64,000 nucleotides of DNA from Curtobacterium flaccumfaciens (GTDB lineage Bacteria; Actinomycetota; Actinomycetes; Actinomycetales; Microbacteriaceae): NCBI RefSeq assembly GCF_013359815.1, contig NZ_JABMCF010000040.1, positions 248,001 through 312,000 on the forward strand. Reading direction: 5' to 3'. The notes below the pieces were generated by a model, which worked only from the letters and a program-made list of their open reading frames with translations, searched no databases and was not told the DNA's origin. Shown here piece after piece: positions 59,442 to 64,000 of the stretch. Both the position numbers and the translations under genes were made by a program. How positions within the stretch are numbered: position 1 is the stretch's first letter; the number at the start of each line of letters is the position of its first letter.

Positions 59442-60686
59442 ATGACGAACAACCCGCACACCGCGTCGACGACGTGGGACACGTTGCTCGAGCAGGACAA
59501 CCGGCACGACCCCAACCCCCTCTACGCGCAGCTGCGCACCCACCCGGTGCAGCAGCTGGACAACGGCGCGTTCCTCGTCACCGGGTACGACGAGGTCGTG
59601 CAGCTCATGCACGACCCGCGGATCAGCTCCGACCCCATGGCGAAGCACCGCGCCGAGGGTGCCGATCCGGGCGAACCCGCGCTGACGTCGGCGTTCGTCA
59701 TGACGGACCCGCCCGTGCACGACCGCCTGCGCCGGCAGACGATGCGCCACTTCGGACCGCCGCACGCCGCCGACTACATCGACGGGCTCCGACAGGACAT
59801 CGATGCCATCACGAACGACCTCATCGACGGGTTCGCCGGACGCACCGAGATCGACGTCGTGGAGTCGTTCGCGTACCCGCTGCCGGTCGCGATGATCTGC
59901 GACGTGCTCGGCGTCCCCCCGGAGGACGAGCCCCGCTTCCACGCCTGGAGTTCAGCCATCATCGCGCCGCCGGAGGCCACGGACGACGCCGACGCCGCCG
60001 TCAAGCGGCGCGAAGCAGACGAGGCCAGCCGCGAGCTGGCTGCGTACCTCGGCGCACTCGCCGAGTCGCGGCGCGGCACACCGCAGGGCGACCTGCTCTC
60101 CGGACTCGTCAACGACCACGGCCCCGACGGGCCGATGTCGCAGACGGAGGTGCTCAACACGTCCATCATGCTGCTCGTCGGCGGGCACGAGACCACCGTC
60201 AACATGATCGCCAACGGCACCCTCACCATGCTGCGCCACCCCGACACCATCGAGCTGATCCGCGACAACCCGCACACCATCGCGCAGGTGTTCGAGGAGC
60301 TCATCCGAGTCGAACCGCCGGCGCAGGTGACCCCGAAGTACATCGCCCTCGCCGACGTCACCGTCGCAGGCGTCACCATCCCCGAGGGCGCACCCGTCTG
60401 GATCGCCTGGGCTGCAGCGAACCGCGACCCCCGGCACTTCCCCGAGCCGGACCGGTTCGACCCGCACCGCGCGGGCAACGACCACCTGAGCTTCGGCGCC
60501 GGGATCCACGCGTGCTTCGGCGCCCCACTGGCGCGGTTGGAGACCCAGATCGCCCTCGCCACCCTGTTCCGGCGGCTCGTCAACCCGAGGCTGGTGCTCG
60601 ACCCGCCGCCGTACCGCCGCAACGCGCTCCTCCGGGGTCCGAGTGAGCTCCGTGTCACCTTCGACGGAGTCCGACCCGCCGCCTGA
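59442..60686 (+). CDS. Cytochrome P450
   Basis: 414-aa bacterial soluble P450. Helix I oxygen-activation motif GGHETT (247-252), ExxR at 286-289 (EELIR), and heme loop FGAGIHACFG with ligand Cys358. ATG 59442 follows CAGGAG. Operon with its own fused redox partner, so the system is self-sufficient. Substrate unknown; the divergent glycosyltransferase suggests a hydroxylated and then glycosylated small molecule. Confidence 0.95.
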   Translation: MTNNPHTASTTWDTLLEQDNRHDPNPLYAQLRTHPVQQLDNGAFLVTGYDEVVQLMHDPRISSDPMAKHRAEGADPGEPALTSAFVMTDPPVHDRLRRQTMRHFGPPHAADYIDGLRQDIDAITNDLIDGFAGRTEIDVVESFAYPLPVAMICDVLGVPPEDEPRFHAWSSAIIAPPEATDDADAAVKRREADEASRELAAYLGALAESRRGTPQGDLLSGLVNDHGPDGPMSQTEVLNTSIMLLVGGHETTVNMIANGTLTMLRHPDTIELIRDNPHTIAQVFEELIRVEPPAQVTPKYIALADVTVAGVTIPEGAPVWIAWAAANRDPRHFPEPDRFDPHRAGNDHLSFGAGIHACFGAPLARLETQIALATLFRRLVNPRLVLDPPPYRRNALLRGPSELRVTFDGVRPAA

Positions 60687-60720
60687 CCGGAGCCGTGTCG
60701 GCGTCGCTGAGCCCGGGCAC

Positions 60721-60726
60721 TAGGGT
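60721..60726 (+). promoter_or_regulatory. -10 box of a leaderless transcript (membrane protein at 60733)
   Basis: TAGGGT, 6 bases before the ATG; no ribosome site. Confidence 0.5.
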
Positions 60727-60732
60727 CGCTGC

Positions 60733-61413
60733 ATGACCACACCCGCGGGGGCGAGTTCGGGCAACGGCTACTGGCGCGGCCAGATCGGGGCGACGGCCCT
60801 GTTCGGCGTCGGCATGGTGGCGTGCAGCGTGGTGCTCTTCCGGGTGGACCCCGACGAGCCGGGGCGTGCGGTCCTGCTCGCGTTCGGGGGCCTGCTCTTC
60901 CTCACCACGCTCGGTTGGGCGGTCGACGCCGCGACCCGCTCGGACCCCCGACAGCGCGCGCTCTTCGCGTGGGCCGTCGCCCAGCACGAGGCTGCGGGGC
61001 ACGGCAACGACGCCCTCGCGCTGGCCGATGCGGCGCGTGTCCGGGACGGTGCGCTCGATGCCGAACGGATCCGGGCACTGCAGGCGCTGCGCCCCGACAA
61101 CCCGTACCCGGGCGGCCCACTCGGCGACGCCTCGGACGGCGGGACCGCCGAGACCGCCGGGGCGAACCGGCTCGGGATCGCCCTGCTCGCGCTGTTCCTC
61201 GCGTTGACCGGGCTGTACAGCAGCTGCTGGCCATCGGTGTTCGTGCTCGGGTGGCCGTTCCAGTTCGTCGCGTCGATCCTGGCGGTCGTCGCGATCGTGC
61301 CGCCTGGCCGCGGTCGCCGACTCGGCGTCGTCGCGGCGATCGTCTCGGTGCTCGGCACCCTCGTGACGGTCGGCATGCTCGTGTGGCGCGTGGTCGAGGC
61401 GAACGGCAGCTAA
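60733..61413 (+). CDS. Membrane protein of unknown function
   Basis: 226 aa: two N-terminal spans (about 15-36, 45-64), a ~75-residue cytoplasmic stretch rich in Ala/Asp/Arg, and three C-terminal spans ending in a basic-aromatic tail. The last part resembles small DUF4190-type membrane domains, without a firm match. Start set by the leaderless -10 box. Confidence 0.65.
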   Translation: MTTPAGASSGNGYWRGQIGATALFGVGMVACSVVLFRVDPDEPGRAVLLAFGGLLFLTTLGWAVDAATRSDPRQRALFAWAVAQHEAAGHGNDALALADAARVRDGALDAERIRALQALRPDNPYPGGPLGDASDGGTAETAGANRLGIALLALFLALTGLYSSCWPSVFVLGWPFQFVASILAVVAIVPPGRGRRLGVVAAIVSVLGTLVTVGMLVWRVVEANGS

Positions 61414-61453
61414 CTGCCCGCGGTCGCGCGTGCGGCCCGCGACGTGGGCGGGT

Positions 61454-61501
61454 GACGGACTGGAGGCTCGGCGCCAGCTGGCACCGGGCCTCCAGTCCGT
61501 C
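61454..61501. terminator. 48-base near-perfect palindrome (copy 3)
   Basis: 24-base arms with one mismatch (61472/61483) and one G-T pair; same CCAGCTGG centre and CACCGGGCCTCC arm as copies 1 and 2. Lies downstream of the membrane protein gene and upstream of the symporter. Confidence 0.75.
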
Positions 61502-61625
61502 TCGTGACACCCCAGGACGCGGGTTGGCGTGCGCGGGCCGGCCACCTGTTTCGGTGGGCGCGCGGTGCGGCAGGTGGGAACAGACTCGCAACGTCGATGA
61601 AACACGCGCCCTGTGGGGTGGATGC

Positions 61626-62966
61626 ATGGACGTCACCACCACGGATCGTGCTCCCGCTCGCTGGTACCACTCGCTGTTCGTACAGATCGCGATCGGGGTG
61701 GCCCTGGGCATCGCCGTCGGGGTCTGCTTCCCCGCGGCCGCCCCGGTGCTCAACGTGGTCGGGCAGGGGTTCATCCGGCTGATCGAGATGGTGATCGCAC
61801 CGCTCGTGTTCATCGTCGTGGTGACGGGGATCGTGCACGTCGGCGACCTGCGGTCCGTGGGCCGGATCGCCGGCAAGGCGATGATCTACTTCCTGCTCGC
61901 GTCGTCGTGCGCGCTCGTGTTCGGCCTGCTGGTCGGCAACCTCGTGCGCCCCGGGGCCGGCCTCCGGATCGACCCGTCGTCGCTCGACGCCTCGGCCGTG
62001 GCGGCGAAGACCGCGGGCGGCACGGCTCCGGACGCGGGGACCTTCATCCTCGACCTCATCCCGTCGAGCGTCGTGAACGCGTTCGCGACGAACGACATCC
62101 TGCAGGTGCTCGTCTTCGCGGTGTTCGTCGGCGCGGCGATCGCCGCGATCGGCAGTGACCGTGCGCGGCCGCTCGTGCGGGGCCTCGACCTGTGCCTCGA
62201 GGTCGTCTACCGCATTCTGGGCTGGGTGATGTGCCTGTCGCCGCTCGGTGCGTTCGGGGCGATGGCGTACGTGGTCGGGCAGTACGGCATCGACACCCTG
62301 GGGTCGTACGGGTTGCTGATCGCCGCCTGCTACGGCGCGGCGGCGGTGTTCATCGTGGCGCTGCTCGTCGGTGGGCGGCTGCTGTCCGGGGTGCCGATCT
62401 GGCGGTTCGTCTGGCACACCCGCGCGGAGTTCGGTCTGGCCCTGGGCACCGCGTCGACCGAGGCCGTGCTGCCGCGGATGATCACGCGGCTCACCGAGGT
62501 CGGCGTCTCACGGAGCGTCGCCGGGCTCGTCGTGCCGACGGGGTACTCGTTCAACCTCGACGGGGCGGCGATCTACCTGTCGATCTCGCTGCTGTTCCTG
62601 ACCCAGGCGTTCGGGGTGCCGCTGACGCTCGAGCAGCAGGTCGCCGCACTGGGGGTGCTGCTGCTGACGTCGAAGGGCATGGCCGGGGTGCCGGGCTCGT
62701 CGTTCCTGGCGCTGTCCGCGACGGCGACGAGCCTCGGGCTGTTCCCGGTCGCTGGCGTCGCGCTGCTGCTCGGTGCCGACCGGATCATGGATGCGATGCG
62801 GGTGAGCGTCAACCTGCTCGGCAACTGCGTCGCGACGCTCGTGGTGGCGCGGTGGCAGGGCGAGCTCGACCGTGAGCGGGTGGAGGCGGTGCTCCGGCCT
62901 GGTCGAGGGGTGCGGCCGTCGTCGGAGCCATCGCCCGCAGCGGCGGTGTCGGCGCCGGTTCGCTGA
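61626..62966 (+). CDS. Dicarboxylate/amino acid:cation symporter (DAACS family)
   Basis: 446 aa DctA/GltP-type transporter that moves C4-dicarboxylates or acidic amino acids with H+ or Na+. Typical N-terminus (WYHSLFVQIAIGVALGIAVGVCFP), the hairpin/TM7 signature GYSFNLDGAAIYLS, serine-rich GVPGSSFLALSATA and the TM8 segment GADRIMDAMRVSVNLLGNCVATLVVA. The ATG at 61626 has a GGGGTGG nearby. It stands alone. Confidence 0.93.
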   Translation: MDVTTTDRAPARWYHSLFVQIAIGVALGIAVGVCFPAAAPVLNVVGQGFIRLIEMVIAPLVFIVVVTGIVHVGDLRSVGRIAGKAMIYFLLASSCALVFGLLVGNLVRPGAGLRIDPSSLDASAVAAKTAGGTAPDAGTFILDLIPSSVVNAFATNDILQVLVFAVFVGAAIAAIGSDRARPLVRGLDLCLEVVYRILGWVMCLSPLGAFGAMAYVVGQYGIDTLGSYGLLIAACYGAAAVFIVALLVGGRLLSGVPIWRFVWHTRAEFGLALGTASTEAVLPRMITRLTEVGVSRSVAGLVVPTGYSFNLDGAAIYLSISLLFLTQAFGVPLTLEQQVAALGVLLLTSKGMAGVPGSSFLALSATATSLGLFPVAGVALLLGADRIMDAMRVSVNLLGNCVATLVVARWQGELDRERVEAVLRPGRGVRPSSEPSPAAAVSAPVR

Positions 62967-62992
62967 GGGGTCGGGGCGCGCTCGCGGCGCGG

Positions 62993-63514
62993 TCAGCGTT
63001 CGAGGACGGCGCGCTGCTGGTCGTACTGCTGGCGGGTCCGGTGTCCGCCCATCTTGCGGACGACGGCGCCCGAGGGGTCACGCGTGATCCGCCACCAGAT
63101 CGCGGTGCAGAGCGCGTCGACCGGCAGGGCCGTGCCGAGTCCGACCAGGAGCTGCCTGCCGAGGTCCGTCCGCCACGGCAGACCCGAGACCTCGAGCGCG
63201 GTCACGACGAGCAGACAAACCACGATGGTGATCGGGCTGAGCCAGAGCTTCCGCACGGTGCGTTGACGTGCCACGTCGATCTCCGCCAGCTGCGCCAACG
63301 GCAGCGTCGAACCGACGTGCTCGCGCGGCTCGCCACCGACGATGACGGCGGCAGGGCCGGGGATGGTCGCTGTGTCGTCCGCATCCGTGGCGGGTCGCCA
63401 CACCACGTCGTCCAGGTGCTCCACGTCGTCGTCGATGCGGAACCAGCCGCCTTCGAAGCCGTCGGCAGCGGCGTCGAGATCGGCTCGAGGCGTGGTCGTG
63501 GTCACGTCGGTCAT
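62993..63514 (-). CDS. Hypothetical protein with two membrane segments
   Basis: 173 aa. An acidic N-terminal half with tryptophans (FEGGWFRIDDDVEHLDDVVWRP) is followed by a membrane pair (LSPITIVVCLLVVTALEVSGL and QLLVGLGTALPVDALCTAIWW) and a basic tail (RKMGGHRTRQQYDQQRAVLER). No family recognised. Confidence 0.6.
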   Translation of the reverse strand: MTDVTTTTPRADLDAAADGFEGGWFRIDDDVEHLDDVVWRPATDADDTATIPGPAAVIVGGEPREHVGSTLPLAQLAEIDVARQRTVRKLWLSPITIVVCLLVVTALEVSGLPWRTDLGRQLLVGLGTALPVDALCTAIWWRITRDPSGAVVRKMGGHRTRQQYDQQRAVLER

Positions 63515-63634
63515 CTTGGCAGCAACAGGCGCCGCTGGGGCACCACCGCTTCGGGGGTGGGCGGAGGCGTCGCTCGGGCCCGGGGCGCGTTCTGCTGACA
63601 GGATGGTCACGACACCACGGGGGCGGGGGCCGGT

Positions 63635-64000
63635 ATGGGCACGGAACAGCAGGACTGGCGAGACCAGGGGACGGGCCCGACGACGGGGCGGAGCAACGCG
63701 ATCGCCATCGCGCTCGTGCTGCCGGTGCTGCTCGTCGTGAGCTGGGCGGTCCAGATCGGGGCGTACCTGGCGCGCGACTTCGGGTCGATGGACGACCGGC
63801 TCGGTGCCGGGGGCGTGTTGGCACGGCTGGTGATCGGCGCCGTGCTCGCCGTGGGGATCCCAGTGGTCGTGCTCGTCGTGCAGGTCCGGGCTCGCCGGCG
63901 TGAACCGCGCCACTCACTGGTCGCCGTCGTTGCGGCGATCGTCGTGCTGGTCATCGCCGTGCCGTGGAACGGCCTGGTCCTGACGTCGCAGGTGCGGAGC
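63635..64000 (+). CDS. Hypothetical membrane protein, 3' end outside the window
   Basis: 122 residues of open frame from ATG 63635 (MGTEQQDWRDQGTG) to the window edge. Three hydrophobic segments are visible: NAIAIALVLPVLLVVSWAVQIG, LARLVIGAVLAVGIPVVVLVVQV, and HSLVAVVAAIVVLVIAVPW. A GGGGGCGGGGG stretch upstream may act as ribosome site. Divergent from the gene ending at 62993. Confidence 0.6.
   Translation, partial: MGTEQQDWRDQGTGPTTGRSNAIAIALVLPVLLVVSWAVQIGAYLARDFGSMDDRLGAGGVLARLVIGAVLAVGIPVVVLVVQVRARRREPRHSLVAVVAAIVVLVIAVPWNGLVLTSQVRS

Overview
This 64 kb window is a contiguous piece of a very GC-rich actinobacterial chromosome. The best fit is the Microbacteriaceae, and the gene content and intergenic repeats look Curtobacterium-like; that assignment is inferred from family content, not from a database search. 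Supporting signs are strong G/C at third codon positions, frequent GTG starts, many 4-base GTGA/ATGA stop-start overlaps, a homodimeric pyruvate dehydrogenase E1, and a FasR-fabD-fabH-acpP-fabF fatty acid block. I see no insertion sequences, prophage genes, integrases or CRISPR arrays.

Layout. 0-0.6 kb: 3' end of DNA primase. 0.6-1.7 kb: non-coding tandem array of diverged 269-bp repeats. 1.8-9.4 kb: peptide-type ABC importer operon (binding protein, two permeases, a double ATPase, a third degenerate ATPase, a hydroxyacid dehydrogenase). 9.5 kb: tRNA-Asn. 9.7-13.5 kb: membrane glycosyltransferase-like proteins and an exported pentapeptide-repeat protein. 13.5-19.6 kb: peptide deformylase, a DMT transporter, a GT4 glycosyltransferase, tRNA-Met(CAT), an AI-2E transporter, DUF1684 and DUF3145 proteins. 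19.7-27.5 kb: fabF, acpP, fabH, fabD, a FasR-type regulator and aceE, all on the minus strand, linking acetyl-CoA supply to fatty acid synthesis. 27.7-29.2 kb: peroxiredoxin and an alpha/beta hydrolase.

29.2-36.4 kb is the most unusual region. A tightly overlapped minus-strand operon encodes a phosphopantetheinyl transferase, a dedicated carrier protein, an acyl-CoA-dehydrogenase-like flavoprotein, a seryl-tRNA-synthetase-like amino acid:[carrier protein] ligase and a double alpha/beta-hydrolase. It is divergent from a nitroreductase-family protein and a PaaK-like adenylating ligase. Together they read as a small carrier-protein pathway that loads, oxidises and releases an amino acid; product unknown.

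36.4-43 kb: a lipoprotein, a frameshifted aldo/keto reductase, a SatD-like protein with its DUF3307-like membrane partner, a large Cys-repeat membrane protein, tRNA-Val. 43-48.7 kb: several regulator/enzyme pairs (AraC with an ABM monooxygenase, an MmyB-type XRE regulator with an SDR fusion, MarR with an NmrA-like protein) and an OafA-type acyltransferase. 48.8-53 kb: a two-component system, a GNAT enzyme, a lipoprotein and small membrane proteins. 53-56 kb: Tat-exported phospholipase C and a GntR/UTRA regulator. 56.3-60.7 kb: MGT-type glycosyltransferase divergent from a ferredoxin-reductase fusion and a cytochrome P450. 60.7-64 kb: membrane proteins and a DctA-type symporter.

Genome-wide style features visible here are leaderless promoters (a TAnnnT box 6-9 bases before the start codon) at many genes, and long near-perfect palindromes with a GGAGGCCCGGTGCCAG core at transcription-unit ends.
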